Below, one piece after another: positions 20,641-32,110 of a stretch of 64,000 nucleotides of DNA. Under the pieces are notes generated by a model that saw only the letters and a list, made by a program, of their open reading frames with translations, searched no databases and was not told where the DNA came from. Numbering within the stretch: the stretch's first letter is position 1; each line of letters starts with the position of its first letter. The translations under genes and the position numbers were made by a program. This stretch comes from Larix kaempferi (lineage: Eukaryota; Streptophyta; Pinopsida; Pinales; Pinaceae). Where the stretch lies: positions 3,992,001 through 4,056,000 of the forward strand of contig BSBM01000386.1 in assembly GCA_027924585.1 (NCBI GenBank), read 5' to 3'.

Positions 20641-23220
20641 AAATTCAACAATAAACTTATCCAAACTAGGAAAACCTTAATAAGTCGGAAGGTCACATAA
20701 ATCTTTACCAACCCAACGTAGTGACTTCATAACATGAGCACATGTTTGCATAGAAACTTCATATAATCTATTATGCCAACTTTCTAGAGCTTCGCTAGAA
20801 TCAGATGAGCGGGAGCTAATGCTCCACAAAATTAGTGTGCCATTAGTTGTGGGATTGACATAGTCATTTACCCTGGAGGATACATTGTAAATATTATCCA
20901 AATCACGAGCATCATAATCTTCCTTGATTGTTTCAACATACCTCTATCCTTCCAATGGATCTATAGGTGCGACAAATCTTATTTCATCATTCTTGAATGA
21001 AAACATCATCTTCTTAAAGTTAATGATATATTTATCCTGAATGGCCCAATCGATTCCCAAAAGTGCAGGATATAGATTAATGTCATAAAAAATATCTATA
21101 ACTTTGACGTCTACAAAAATACGTAGTCCTTCTATCTCTACAAGGACCCCAACCATCCATCTAAATGGTAATTTTTTTGTTGATTGGCCAACCTCAGTTG
21201 AATAGGTGACCATACTAATTTCGGCTTCCCCATATTTTCCCATGTCTATTTGTTTAGGATATTTACATCTGATCCCAAATCTAGAATAGCAAAATCCATG
21301 TTGTAGTCACCAATCTGTGCATTAAGTTGCAGTTCCCGACCAGTCTTTTCTCTTTTCTGAACATGATTTACAAATATCTCTAACCTCAACTATTCTTTGT
21401 ACTCTCCAATTAACTTATGTATTTCCTTTAATGCATTTTCATATTTAATTAAATCCAAAACAATTTTTTAGAAAAATATTCAGAGCACTTACCTTTCTTG
21501 GATTCCTCTTTCATGCAGACCGGTCGAAGCAAGGTGGTATATGATAGACAATGTTGTCTTCAAACACTAGTGGTGTGGATGATGTTTATTCTCCTTTCAT
21601 AAATTCATCATGAGCTTAAAAAAATATACTTTCTCTTTCTGAACATCAAACTATGGTGGTTTCTGTACTGTTAGTTTGACTCTCGCATCCCACCGGTTAC
21701 TATGATTTCCTTTGTTAGCACTTGTTGTAGCTCCACCTCTTGTTACTATAGAGATAGTAGGCTACATAGGTCATGATTATGCTAGAATATTCTTCACATT
21801 CTATTTTTTATTATGATTATGCTTCACCTATCATTTTTCTATAAGACGCGGACAATCTTTAATGGTATGGTCTAGGGCCCTACAATATGTGCAGGTCAAA
21901 GTAGGATTCAGGCAATCTCTAGCATAATGTTTGGGAGTAACGCAATGATATTATATTACTTGTCTTCTTCCATGAACAAATAATCCTCATCCACATCCTT
22001 TGAATCCACCTCATGGTTGAGTGAACTATGCATTACTTCTTTCAACTTTATATTATCCCTTCATGAGAAATGTGTTTGCAGTGTACACTGTGAGAAACTA
22101 GTATGATCGATAGTTCTTCTCATCATGTCCAATAGAACAACATAACTTGAACCATAGGTTATGAGGAGTGATTACCATATTATGTAACATAGGTCGATGT
22201 CATCTAGTCTGGTAGATTCTGGACCATATGTCTGCACCAAGGTTCAACGGACTCAGATTCTCAGCATTAAGATAATCATGAAAAGTTGTACATTGATCTT
22301 TAGAGTGACCTTATTGCTTACATATAATGCACCAAACATCTTCTTTATTTTCCTTACCTTTATTAATATATTGAATTTGAATTGACAGGTTTGTTGGTTG
22401 CAATTGGATTTGAGCCATACTAGTTCCAGTCTCTCTGACATGTGATGCTTCCAATTTCATTACCAAATCAAGAGCTTCCTTCTTAGATGGGATCGTTTGC
22501 TGCATTAATGATACTCTAATATGAGGTAGTAAAGTGGCTATAAACCACTCCTTTTCTGAATGACATTCATCAGAAATATTTCACAAGCCATCAAAGTTTT
22601 AAACCTTTGGTCGAAGTCCCAAACAGATTCATTCGATGCTTGTTTGATTTCCTTCAGCTCGATAATACATTTTAATTCAGAATTTGGCTTCTTGAATTCA
22701 ACTTTTAACCATCCTTAACATTTTCTAATGTCCTTTTATGTTTCCTAATAGTATCTTCTTCAAAATTCATAAACCAGTCTAGGCCATGACCCCAAAATGT
22801 CATAATAAGCAATGCCAATTTGATGTTGTCGTCTTTTGCTTGTTTTACAGTCCATACTGCATTGCATAAAAACTAGTGTTGTTTGGGGTCCTTTGACGCG
22901 TTACCATTGAAAATAGGTAACATCATGTCATCCCCAGCCATTCTAGACTTTTGGGGTATAGGCTGGCTTACTATTAATGAACAACTACTTGGATCTTTCC
23001 CACTTGCTGAACTACTACTTTGACTATTTCTACTATTCTGGCTAGATTGGAAAAACTGTGATGAGTTAATGTGTCTTAGTTCAATTTATGGAGATGTACA
23101 TGGATTCATGGGTATGTCGTAGCCTCAAGCTTGAGATGGATCTTCAAATTCTTTTTCTTCCTCTGAATTGAGCTCGTATTCTTCCTCCTTATTGCTAGAA
23201 TCTTCGTTGAGTGGTGGCAC
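20640..23220 (-). pseudogene. Decayed gypsy gag-protease (G3), minus strand
   Basis: Reading the minus strand from about 23220, an acidic Glu/Ser-rich leader is followed by gag sequence in several frames. One part (about 22940-22900) begins MAGDDMMLPIF, matching G1's MGDDMKLPTF. A stretch at 22505-22311 carries MKLEAS and the start of a CX2C knuckle, and is clearly related to G1 gag. Near 21295 the protease motif ILDLGSDVN is legible, followed at 21243-20944 by a retropepsin-like segment with ALLGIDW. A further related frame is at 20901-20677. Many stops and frameshifts; no LTR pair found. An old copy of a G1-like autonomous element or its relative. Confidence 0.7.
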
Positions 23221-24360
23221 TAGTTCGTAGTCTCTTCTTTCAGTCGCACTGCAACCCCCTCTCCTTGACGTATTTCTCCTCCATTTGTTCAACTAAAATA
23301 TTTTTACACTTCACAGAAACCCACACTCTTCATCTATATCACTTTCTTCTACTCTTATCATTTCAACTCATTCCACTTATTCATCTAGACCTTCCTCCAT
23401 TCAATACCCATTCCCACCGCAAACCATCACTCTACTTGTTAGATTCCATTTACATCACCCTTTTTTCACAAAGTAGCTTCTTGCTAAACAATTTTAATGA
23501 TCTCAAGTATTTACCATGAGGACCTTCAAAGAAATCATGCTATGCTACATTGTATGACTTGATAGTGTCAACATCGAATTCAATAATGTACCCCTCCAGG
23601 ATGTTGTCCAACTAGTAATCCATTGTGCGTGAAATCTTGTTATTCACACCTTTTGTTCGTTGAATCAACTCAAGTGTCCAACTTCTAGGATCAACTCCTT
23701 GAAAATTTATCTTTTGTTGAGCCAATATTTCCAACGACTCATGCAATATCACAGAAAATTCTCCGAAGAAAACTTCATGAATATCAGTAAAAATATACTT
23801 GTCTAACCAACCTCCATTGTCCAGTCACGGATGTGCTTTCTATTCCTTAGAGAATTCTTCTAGCTACTGATCTACCCAATTCTAGATCTATGGTTTAATA
23901 GGATGCCACAACATTCCCCTTCGACACAAATACATATCCCGGTAATAGAACCATTTGTTGGAACACTTTTACTTTGACCAAGGTTCAAACATCCAACATA
24001 ACACTAATAAACACTACCACAGATACCGAACCGAAAGGGGTTTTAACCCTCTTGGAAACACCTGTGAAATAGATGAAGTCTCACCCTAAGTACCTATGGA
24101 GACTACACAAACTATATTTTTGCAGTGCATAAGGGGAATAACTTGACATACCAATTAATTAATAAACAACATATTACATTGACATATCTACAACATCAAT
24201 AGATCTAGATCTTTGACATGCCATTCATTTCTACATAACCCATAAGTTAACCAAAATTTATGAAACATACATTATACTTCGAACACATAAATCTTAAGAA
24301 AATTCATGCATTTATTCATTCACATAAATCTTAAGAGAGGAAAGTGTTGTAGGCACAACA
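23220..24360. other. Unassigned stretch
   Basis: AT-rich, no gene seen. The 102-codon frame at 23211-23519 is Leu/Ser/His/Phe-rich low-complexity sequence. It may include the 5' side of the G3 element, but I found no LTR edge. Confidence 0.35.
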
Positions 24361-24569
24361 GATCCCATTATATTTCAAGGAAATGGGAGCCCCATTATTA
24401 CTTCCTAAGGTAAGATGTATTTTTGCCTTGTTCATTTTCGGGGTTCTGACATTGTGTTATCAATTTCATCCCTTTGTCATGTTTCAATTAAATAAATTTG
24501 TCTTGAAAATACTTTCTTTTCAATGCGTTTTGCAAATTGCAGAAAAACATCATTTTCTCATATTTTTGT

Positions 24570-24835
24570 TGTTTCCGCAACCCGCAAATTGCAGATTGCG
24601 GAAGCTTAATATTTTTAGATTTTGGATTTCTCCTTTCTGCAATCCACAACCCGCAATTGTGGAATGCGGATGTCAGAAATTGTTTTGAGTAAAGCATATT
24701 TTTCTTTCCGCAACCCACAACTCACAATTCTCGGTCGGATTGCAGATTGTAGAAATCATTTTAAAAATAAAATTGTGTTTTGCCTTCTCGAAACCCGCAA
24801 CCCGCAAGTTGCGGATTGCAGAAAGCTTAAGGGCC
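24570..24835. repeat. Cluster of CCCGCAA/TTGCGG hairpin-forming repeats
   Basis: Four imperfect units start near 24574, 24634, 24706 and 24786, 60-80 bp apart. Each combines 'ccgcaacccgcaa' with 'ttgcggattgcgga' or a near match, so each can fold into a short hairpin. The units are joined by AT-rich spacers. A fifth unit lies 34 kb away at 59447-59485. Confidence 0.7.
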
Positions 24836-24859
24836 AAAATTTCCAATAAGAACATTTAC

Positions 24860-25753
24860 ACCTGTCACCTACCCAAATTTTGAGAATATTATTTTATTTG
24901 CAAAATACTTTATGTTAAATTTAATTACAAAGTTTTGTAATTATGACCAAGTTTTGTCAAGGATGATTGTACTTACTGATTATTATTATTTAAATAAATT
25001 GAAATAGGAGACAAACATCCAAGGGAACTATTAAATGGGTGTTCACTTACCCACTAGGAGGAATGGAAGTTGTTAGAAAGTATGGGACAGATGGCAGCAT
25101 TTGCACTTCACCACTAGTTGTTGGTTATGGGACAACTACCCCTAAAAATGTGGCATTATCCCCCAGGTGGGTGGAAGTGAGCAGGCAGCTCATTAATGAC
25201 CAGTTAACCACTAAAAGGCCTAGTCAACCTACATAAGGCAATTCAAATTGGGTAGACAGCCCCTTACAATATTTTCTACAGAAATATTCCTCAAGTGCAT
25301 CAGCTGATCAGTGAGAGATTCGAATAGGGAGGATATGTGAGAGTGCAACTGTGGGTCTCCTAAATATACTAAGAAGGAAAACCAGAGGTGCTAGTGCAAG
25401 TCTCTTTGACTGCTGACTCTTGATGACTAGAAAATCTATATTCTACTGCAAGTTGATGTACTAAGGCTTCTACAGAATCTTCCTCCTGGTGGTTCAGTGA
25501 ACAGGCTCGGGGGTCCTAGGGAAAGTAAGTTGGTTGTCTTCAGGAGTAGGTTGGGTGGAACAGGCTCCTTGGGTGGTTTGTTCTCCTAAAAATTCATAGG
25601 TTCTATTTTTTTGTTGTTATTTCAGTCGAATGATTCTGCATTTATTAGTAAGAAATTTTTCTATTTTCTAACCTAAGTATGTTTTCCAAATGAAAATGAT
25701 TTGATAAATGAAATGATTGATAAAATGATTTCTCTGCATTTTTCCCAATGCTG
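24860..25753. other. Unassigned stretch before element B
   Basis: No gene recognised. 25030-25240 contains a 65-codon frame I do not trust. The layout ('cctacataaggcaattcaaattggg', then G/T-rich sequence) could be the R/U5 part of an old LTR, but there is no partner copy in the window. Confidence 0.3.
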
Positions 25754-25758
25754 GTTTC

Positions 25759-26362
25759 TGTTGAGATATTGTAACTTCAAAGAATATTATATTTGTACTT
25801 TATTATTCCGGAGATGATTCATTCCTCCGTGAAGATCTTATTGTATATCCGGAGATGTTTATTCCTCTGTCAGAATGTGGTAACTTGGGTTATTAGACTT
25901 CCCTAGTGGGGGTCGGCCCTGTATGTGTTATGTGGGTCAAAGGGTTATTAGACCACCCTAGAGGGGTCGGCCCAGTTAGTTATAATGGGGTATTTAACCT
26001 AATGGTTACATATGAGCCTACATGTACTTGTGTAAAATACATATCAGAGTAGTGTATAAATAGAGGAGGTGTGTTCCTCATTATACATATTCACTCACTT
26101 GAGGATAGCGCACTTGTGGAGGAGAGGTCTGCTATTGTGGAGGAGGAGATCATGTCTCAGGGTTTCATCTTTGTATATTGCTGGTCATCTATATTGAGGA
26201 AGCTTTGCTGGGTTTTCTACCCCATGAGGGTTTCCCAGGATAAATCTCTGTCTCTTGTGTTTATGCTGTGCTTGTTGTTTCTTCAGTGATCCTGTATATG
26301 CTATTATTGTGAAATAGAATGTAATGCTGCTATTTTCTATCTTAGCATCTTGAATTTTAACA
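25759..26362 (+). repeat. 5' LTR of B
   Basis: 604 bp, TGTTGAGATATTG...TTTTAACA. TATAAATAG at 26055-26063. Contains two copies of the ggttattagac...GGTCGGCCC lineage block. The 72-codon ORF in it recurs in the 3' LTR and is not called. Confidence 0.95.
26055..26063 (+). promoter_or_regulatory. TATA box of the B 5' LTR
   Basis: TATAAATAG, repeated at 32407-32415 in the 3' LTR, in the same setting (upstream of AGAGGAGG) as in elements A1 and C. Confidence 0.7.
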
Positions 26363-26374
26363 TGGTATCAGATC
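26363..26374 (+). other. Primer binding site of B (initiator Met tRNA)
   Basis: TGGTATCAGATC directly after the LTR. The last base of the typical TGGTATCAGAGC motif is kept and the one before it is changed. Confidence 0.88.
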
Positions 26375-27619
26375 TAACCTGAAGGAAGACAAGGTATGGC
26401 ACTAAAGACACTTGCTTTACTTACGACAATTTGAAGGTTAGGGTTTTACATAGCAAAAACCAGTCATCGTAGCACTTTCGCTATAAATCCGTTTTGGAGA
26501 AGTTTTCGGCTCTGAAATTGTTATAGGACGAAGATAAAATCGCCAGGTACCTTGTTTCCAAAGGACAACCTCTAATTCGTTGTACTTTGTGATTTATGAT
26601 CTGTACAATATAGGGTTTCTGCCTCTTCCAGATCTGAGTCAAAATCAGGTGACCTTGGGAAAAAGGTCATAACTTGGGCTAGGAAGCTCCAAATGAAATT
26701 TCGTGAAAAGTGACAGGTAGTACACAGACTGTACTATCTCAGAAAACGTTTTCAGGGGCCGAAGTTGAATCAGTGACACGTGGCACGCCGTACAAGTTCG
26801 CTCTCCTGTATTATCCCATAAACAGGTCATGTTGCGACACTTGGCATAACTCTCTCTCCGAGAATCCAATTGAGGTCAGACCTGTCAGGATGGAAAGATA
26901 ACAGGCCGAGCTATCTCAGAAAACGTTTTCAGAGGCCGAAGGTCAAACAGTGACACGTGGCACGCCGTACAAGTTCGCTCTCCTGTATTTTCCCAAAACA
27001 GGTCACGTTGCGACATTTGGCATAACTCTCTCTCAGAACATCCAATTGAGGTCAGACCTGTCAGGATGGAAATCTAACAGGTCATGCTATCTCAGAAAAC
27101 TTTTTCAGACCCTTTGGATCAAAAATTTCGGAGTTACACCAGAAACAATCAGGTACATATTTCTGTCAAAACAGAATTATTTTTTGGTACCTTCATTCAT
27201 GGCTTCCGAAATTTAGGGCTTTGAAGAAAGTTGGAATTTTTGTAATCGGAGACCACGGCTGGATACTACTCATCAAAATATAAATTTAGAGACCAAGATC
27301 AGAATTTTTGGTTGGGCAGAAGGCCGGGCTTGATTAGACCCTAGTTCGGGACTTTGATCAGAAAAGTGGAAAATTAGGGCTTCTGTAAAAATGGGAATTT
27401 TTGAAATCTGTGACCACGGCTGGAAGCTCCTCAGAAAAATAGAAGCTTAGAGCTTTGGATCAAACCTTTTGATGGGGCAAAAGAGTGGGCTTCATCAAAC
27501 CCCAGTTCAGGGTCACGTCCAGTGAATCCGAAAGTTTCAAAGGCAAAATTAAGGAGTAAAACTTTGCAGTTTTCAAATTCTGAATATACCAGTTTGATCA
27601 GCTCATCAAGGTCCAGTTC
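26375..27619 (+). other. Leader of B with a 177-bp tandem duplication
   Basis: A unit beginning 'ctatctcagaaaacgtttt' starts at 26734, 26911 and 27087, giving two full copies and a partial one. The leader then repeats a 'gaccacggctgga' unit (about 27252 and 27411). 27415-27612 is homologous to the A1 leader. The short ORFs across it are repeats of the same sequence and not convincing genes. Confidence 0.75.
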
Positions 27620-27746
27620 TTGCAAATCAAGTGGATTGGGTTAATCCTAGAAGAAGATGGATTGGTCACCTGCATAAGTGAAGAAGTTCCTGTCTCAGAG
27701 GGAGATGAGGATAAGGGCTTACATAAGAAGAATACAAGCGATCTCG
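27620..27746 (+). pseudogene. gag start remnant in B
   Basis: Reads as the copia gag segment around 'RIGLILEEDGL' and 'SEEVPVSEGDE', matching residues about 20-60 of A1 and C gag. There is no ATG in front, and the match stops at about 27746, next to an 'acag|gtatga' donor-like junction. A relic only. Confidence 0.8.
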
Positions 27747-28578
27747 ACAGGTATGACTCATTGAGGTATGTTTCGATATTTGTCCATGATTAAGTTTATG
27801 GTATGTTTGTCTTCAGGTTATTACAGTTAGTAAAATTTTGATTTTAGATTTGTCGTATAACCTTAACAAAATTATGAATGCATGATAGAAGATATTCATT
27901 GGTTAGGGTGTTGACACTTATGATTGTACTAATGCATTATGATGTTGTGTGAGGTTGATGTTGTCTGCTAACAAGATACAGGTACATCACAAAAGACAAA
28001 TCAGGTTCCATGACCATGAAAACATGAAGACAAAGACTCATCCATAATCTTTGTTCTACTTACGAGGTATGTATGACTTTGTTATATTATGCTTAACCTA
28101 TGAGACATGCAGGTTCTAGCTCAGGATCTCTAAATCATTGAAGAGATTGTTTATGTATGTTGTACATAACCAAGTAGGTATACTAATCCAGGTATGTTTC
28201 CCATGAATCTTACCTTGTGTTAGGATCCCTTATATAAGTATACTTGATATGATTGGTTATGCTTATTCATAAAGTTAGTAATCAAGGGTTTATGCATGAT
28301 TTAATTAACCAGAAGAGTACTATGATCAAACAAGAATATGCATGAGTAAAAGAAGACTTACTTGAAACCCTGAATACTAATGATCATGACTATACATATT
28401 CAAGATTATTTAGAATTAGAATGTTTTGAGAATATACTAATGAATGAATGTTTGTGTATGAGATCATGAGGATGACACTAGTGCACACTTGAGCATGCAC
28501 AGTGGTACAAAATGAATAGAAGTTCAAAGGACATATAGAAGATCAAGCGGGAGGCAACCACACAAACATAAAAGATAA
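27747..28578 (+). other. Intron/exon-like non-coding segment of B, shared with A2
   Basis: Non-coding, AT-rich, with repeated AG|GTATGT-type junctions (27751, 27766, 28068, 28195) and acceptor-like ends (near 27982 and 28112). From about 28110 onward it is homologous, in reverse, to A2 from about 64000 down to 63290, including the 'ctaatccag|gtatgttt' junction. In A2 this stretch leads into an integrase remnant. Confidence 0.6.
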
Positions 28579-28982
28579 GTATTTGAGTTGTTATTTGAAA
28601 TAGTAAATGATATTTCTTGTATGCATATTTGTATTCCTAGAACATATCATGCTGAGTGCAAACATTCATAGAGCATTGAACATTATACTACTAATATGCA
28701 TATGATTGGTAAGTTGGACAAACATTCCATTGTTGCTTGTCTAGAATGAAACCTCTTTGCTGACATGCTAAGAGCTGTGCACACTCTTGATAGTATGTTC
28801 TGGTAGAGATGGAAGGCATCTAGATAGCCACTGTATGCATACAGGATATGGGAAAGTGTTGTGCCAAAGTATTGGTCAAGATAGTTGCATAACTATATAA
28901 ATGATATCTGTATGCATAATAGGTTATCATGATTTCATGATTATGAAGGATTACTAATCATGTACTTAATTTTGTTTTGTAG
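28579..28982 (+). other. Predicted 404-bp GT-AG intron-like segment in B
   Basis: Starts at GTATTTGAG after 'aaagataa' and ends in 'ttttgttttgtag' before 'gaaagatca'. The homologous segment in A2 (63273-62876, minus strand) is 398 bp, with the same donor and acceptor settings and with an integrase remnant before it and pol sequence after it. The flanking coding context in A2 is what suggests an intron. Confidence 0.5.
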
Positions 28983-29049
28983 GAAAGATCATGAAGAATA
29001 ATGAACACCGAACAAGTGATGGATGTTCAACAAGAAGATTTACAAATCA

Positions 29050-29175
29050 AACAAAATATAGAAGGCTTGTGGCTAGAAGATTCTCTTAGAAAGAGGAAGA
29101 GAATCATGATGGGATGTTTGCTCCAAGTGGCTAGATAAGACCATTCTCTTAATGGTGCAATTAAAGAAGAAGTGT
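29050..29175 (+). pseudogene. RT remnant in B
   Basis: One frame reads as a decayed copia RT start ('LVARRFS', stop, 'KEEE', then 'FAPSG'), matching FVARGFSQKEG...FAPVARY in element C. It then jumps to an LNGAIKEEV-like match. The stop and a deletion of about 30 codons show it is dead. Confidence 0.65.
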
Positions 29176-29287
29176 GAATCAGGTTCTGTATGGGTTCCCA
29201 GGATCGATAGTATATTGATGAGAATACATGTGGGGATTGTATCATCCTTGAACACTTGTTCTAAAGTGAGCCGTAGACAGGTGTCTC

Positions 29288-29800
29288 CGAGAAAGAAAAG
29301 GGATTGGATCATCCCTGGACTTTCAGTCCTAAAGAGAGCCGTAGACGTAAGGTCTCCGAGAATGAAGTCCTTAGTGGACAGTTAAGGGGATTGGATCATC
29401 CCTGGACTTTCAGTCCTAAAGAGAGCCGTAGACGTAAGGTCTCCGAGAATGAAGTCCTTAGTGGACAGTTAAGGGGATTGGATCATCCCTGGACTTTCAG
29501 TCCTAAAGAGAGCCGTAGACGTGAGGTCTCCGAGAATGAAGTCCTTAGTGGACAGTTGAAGGGATTGGATCATCCCTGGACTTTCAGTCCTAAAGAGAGC
29601 CGTAGACGTGAGGTCTCCGAGAATGAAGTCCTTAGTGGACAGTTGAGGGGATTGGATCATCCCTGGACTTTCAGTCCTAAAGAGAGCCGTAGACGTAAGG
29701 TCTCCGAGAAGTGGGGATTGTATCATCCCCGGACCTTGGTCCCTGAATTGATCCGTAGACGTATGGTCTTCGAGAATAAAGTGATGGGGATTGCATCATC
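29288..29800 (+). repeat. 87-bp tandem array of B
   Basis: About five copies of an 87-bp unit starting 'ggattggatcatccctgg', at 29301, 29388 and so on. 87 is a multiple of three, so the array stays open as a 29-residue protein repeat, but neighbouring arrays do not, and I do not call it a gene. The same unit, reversed, occurs in element C at 39890-40125. Confidence 0.88.
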
Positions 29801-30346
29801 CCAGAACCACTTGTTCAAAATGTACGTGAGGACTGCATCGTCCATGAACTGGGTTCAAAATGTACGTGAGGACTGCATCGTCCATGAACTGGGTTCAAAA
29901 TGTACGTGAGGACTGCATCGTCCATGAACTGGGTTCAAAATGTATGTGACGACTGCATCGTCCATGAACTGGGTTCAAAATGTACGTGAGGACTGCATCG
30001 TCCATGAACTGGGTTCAAAATGTACGTGAGGACTGCATCGTCCATGAACTGGGTTCAAAATGTACGTGAGGACTGCATCGTCCATGAACTGGGTTCAAAA
30101 TGTACGTGAGGACTGCATCGTCCATGAACTGGGTTCAAAATGTACGTGAGGACTGCATCGTCCATGAACTGGGTTCAAAATGTACATGAGGACTGCATCG
30201 TCCATGAACTGGGTTCAAAATGTATGTGAGGACTGCATCGTCCATGAACTGGGTTCAAAATGTACGCGAGGACTGCATCGTCCATGAACTGGGTTCAAAA
30301 TGTACGTGAGGACTGCATCGTCCATGAACTGGGTTCAAAATGTACG
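29801..30346 (+). repeat. 40-bp tandem array of B
   Basis: About 13.5 near-identical copies of a 40-bp unit: 'tgtacgtgaggactgcatcg' followed by 'tccatgaactgggttcaaaa'. The high identity suggests recent expansion or homogenisation. Confidence 0.95.
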
Positions 30347-31200
30347 TGATGGGATTGCATCGTCCCTAGACATGAGACTTGTCTTAAAGTGATAAGGACT
30401 AATCATCCTGTAAGTAGATTGGGATTGCATCGTCCCTAGACATGGTGAGGTGTCTTAAAGTGATAAGGACTAATCCTCCTGTAAGTAGATTGGGATTGCA
30501 TCGTCCCTAGACATGGTGAAGTGTCTTAAAGTGATAAGGACTAATCATCCTGTAAGTAGATTGGGATTGCATCGTCCCTAGACATGGTGAGGTGTATTAA
30601 AGTGATAAGGACTAATCCTCCTGTAAATAGATTGGGATTGCATCGTCCCTAGACATGGTGAAGTGTCTTAAAGTGATAAGGACTAATCATCCTGTAAGTA
30701 GATTGGGATTGCATCGTCCCTAGACATGGTGAGGTGTCTTAAAGTGATAAGGACTAATCATCCTGTAAGTAGATTGGGATTGCATCGTCCCTAGACATGG
30801 TGAGGTGTCTTAAACTGATAAGGACTAATCATCCTGTAAGTAGATTGGGATTGCATCATCCCTAGACATGGTGAGGTGTCTTAAAGTGATAAGGACTAAT
30901 CATATTGTAAGTAGATTGGGATTGCATCATCCCTAGACATGGTAAGGTGTCTTAAAGTGATAAGGACTAATCATCATGTAAGTTGATTCGGGATTGCATC
31001 ATCCTTAGACATGGTGAGGTGTCTTAAAAGGATAAGGATTGATCATCCTGTAAGTTGATCTGGATTGCATCATCCATAGACATGAGAGATGTCTTAAATT
31101 GAGAGGGATTGATCATCCCATAAGTGGATCAGGATTGTATCATCCTTGGACCTATGTCCTAAAGTGAGAGGGATTGACCATCCCGTAATTGGATCATGTG
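30347..31200 (+). repeat. 71-bp tandem array of B
   Basis: About 12 copies of a 71-bp unit: 'gggattgcatcgtccctaga', then 'catggtgaggtgtcttaaag', then 'tgataaggactaatc'. Copies alternate between 'aatcatcc' and 'aatcctcc', suggesting partial higher-order structure. Copies at the right end are more diverged. Confidence 0.93.
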
Positions 31201-31249
31201 TGTTGCAGGGTATGCTGCTGTTGTGTATACTTGTATCAGTGTGGATACT

Positions 31250-31445
31250 TGTATTGATAGATGTATTAGTGAGAATACATGCTTTTGATGATAGATGTAT
31301 TAGTGAGAATACATGCTTTTGATGATAGATGTATTAGTGAGAATACATGCTTTTGATGATATATGTATTAGTAAGAATACATCTTTTGATGATAGATGTA
31401 TTGGTGAGAATACATACTTTTGATGATACATGTATTGATTAATGT
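31250..31445 (+). repeat. 34-bp tandem array of B
   Basis: About five copies of a 34-bp unit containing 'gatagatgtattagtgagaa' and 'tacatgctttt'. Confidence 0.9.
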
Positions 31446-31467
31446 ACTTGTATGGTTGAGGATACTT

Positions 31468-31775
31468 ATGTTGTAGATCGAGATGATCCAGATGTTGTAG
31501 ATCGAGATGATCCAGATGCTGTAGATCGTGATGATCCAGATGCTGTAGATCGAGATGATCCAGATGCTGTAGATCGAGATGATCCAGATGCTGTAGATCG
31601 AGATGATCCAGATGCTGTAGATGAGATGATCCAGATGCTGTAGATCGAGATGATCCAGATGTTATAGATCGAGATGATCCAGATGCTGTAGATCAAGATG
31701 ATCCAGATGTTGTAGATCGTGATGATCCAGATGCTGTAGATCGAGATGATCCAGATGCTGTAGATCGAGATGATA
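31468..31775 (+). repeat. 24-bp tandem array of B
   Basis: About 12 copies of a 24-bp unit built on 'gatgctgtagatcgagatga' plus TCCA. One copy has a 2-3 bp loss near 31622 that shifts the frame, which argues against a coding role for the Asp-rich frame. Confidence 0.92.
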
Positions 31776-31885
31776 TGACGATGCTGATGATCGTGAGATG
31801 ACGATGTTGATGATCGTATGATGACGATGCTGTTGATCATGTGATGACGATGCTGATGATCGTGTGATGGCAATGCTGACAATCA
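31776..31885 (+). repeat. 23-bp tandem array of B
   Basis: Four to five copies of 'gatgctgatgatcgtgtgat'-type units about 23 bp long. The reverse complement of the same unit forms the 23-bp array of element C at 38805-39055. Confidence 0.85.
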
Positions 31886-32099
31886 TGAGGATTCAGATAT
31901 TGATGTTGCTGTAGCTGTTTGAGTGCTGCAGAAGATAAAGACTCAGTACTGAAGATGTTGATGTTCCAGTATTGAAGATATTCCAGTAACTGGTTGAGTT
32001 ACTGATGATGTTGAGAAAGCTTCCAATGATTTATAGATGTATCATGTATGATGTTGATGACTCCTTGCTCGTGCAGATGCTGTTATAATATCCTTCTCG

Positions 32100-32110
32100 T
32101 TAAGGGGGAG
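32100..32110 (+). other. Polypurine tract of B
   Basis: TTAAGGGGGAG directly before the 3' LTR. The same GTTAAGGGGGAG tract is used by element C (reversed at 38682-38694), and a GTTAAGAGGGAG form by A2. Confidence 0.9.

Noticed and set aside
24570-24835. CRISPR-like spaced repeats
   Set aside because: Repeats are imperfect, spacing is uneven, spacers are AT-rich and related, and the context is plant nuclear DNA.
26071-26289. 72-codon ORF identical at 32423-32641
   Set aside because: Inside the B LTRs. The related frame in the C LTRs is also LTR sequence.
29304-29909. 201-codon plus-strand ORF with a 29-residue repeat
   Set aside because: It is the 87-bp tandem array read in frame; the unit length happens to be a multiple of three, the frame runs into the 40-bp array, and the array lies in the 3' non-coding part of element B.
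29821-30340. 40-bp array as a CRISPR or as a centromeric satellite
   Set aside because: There is no spacer between units, and it is confined to one retroelement's 3' region, so neither label is supported.
31452-31643. Asp-rich VDRDDPDA repeat ORF and the Ser/Ile-rich reverse frame
   Set aside because: 24-bp array with a frame-breaking indel; low complexity on both strands.
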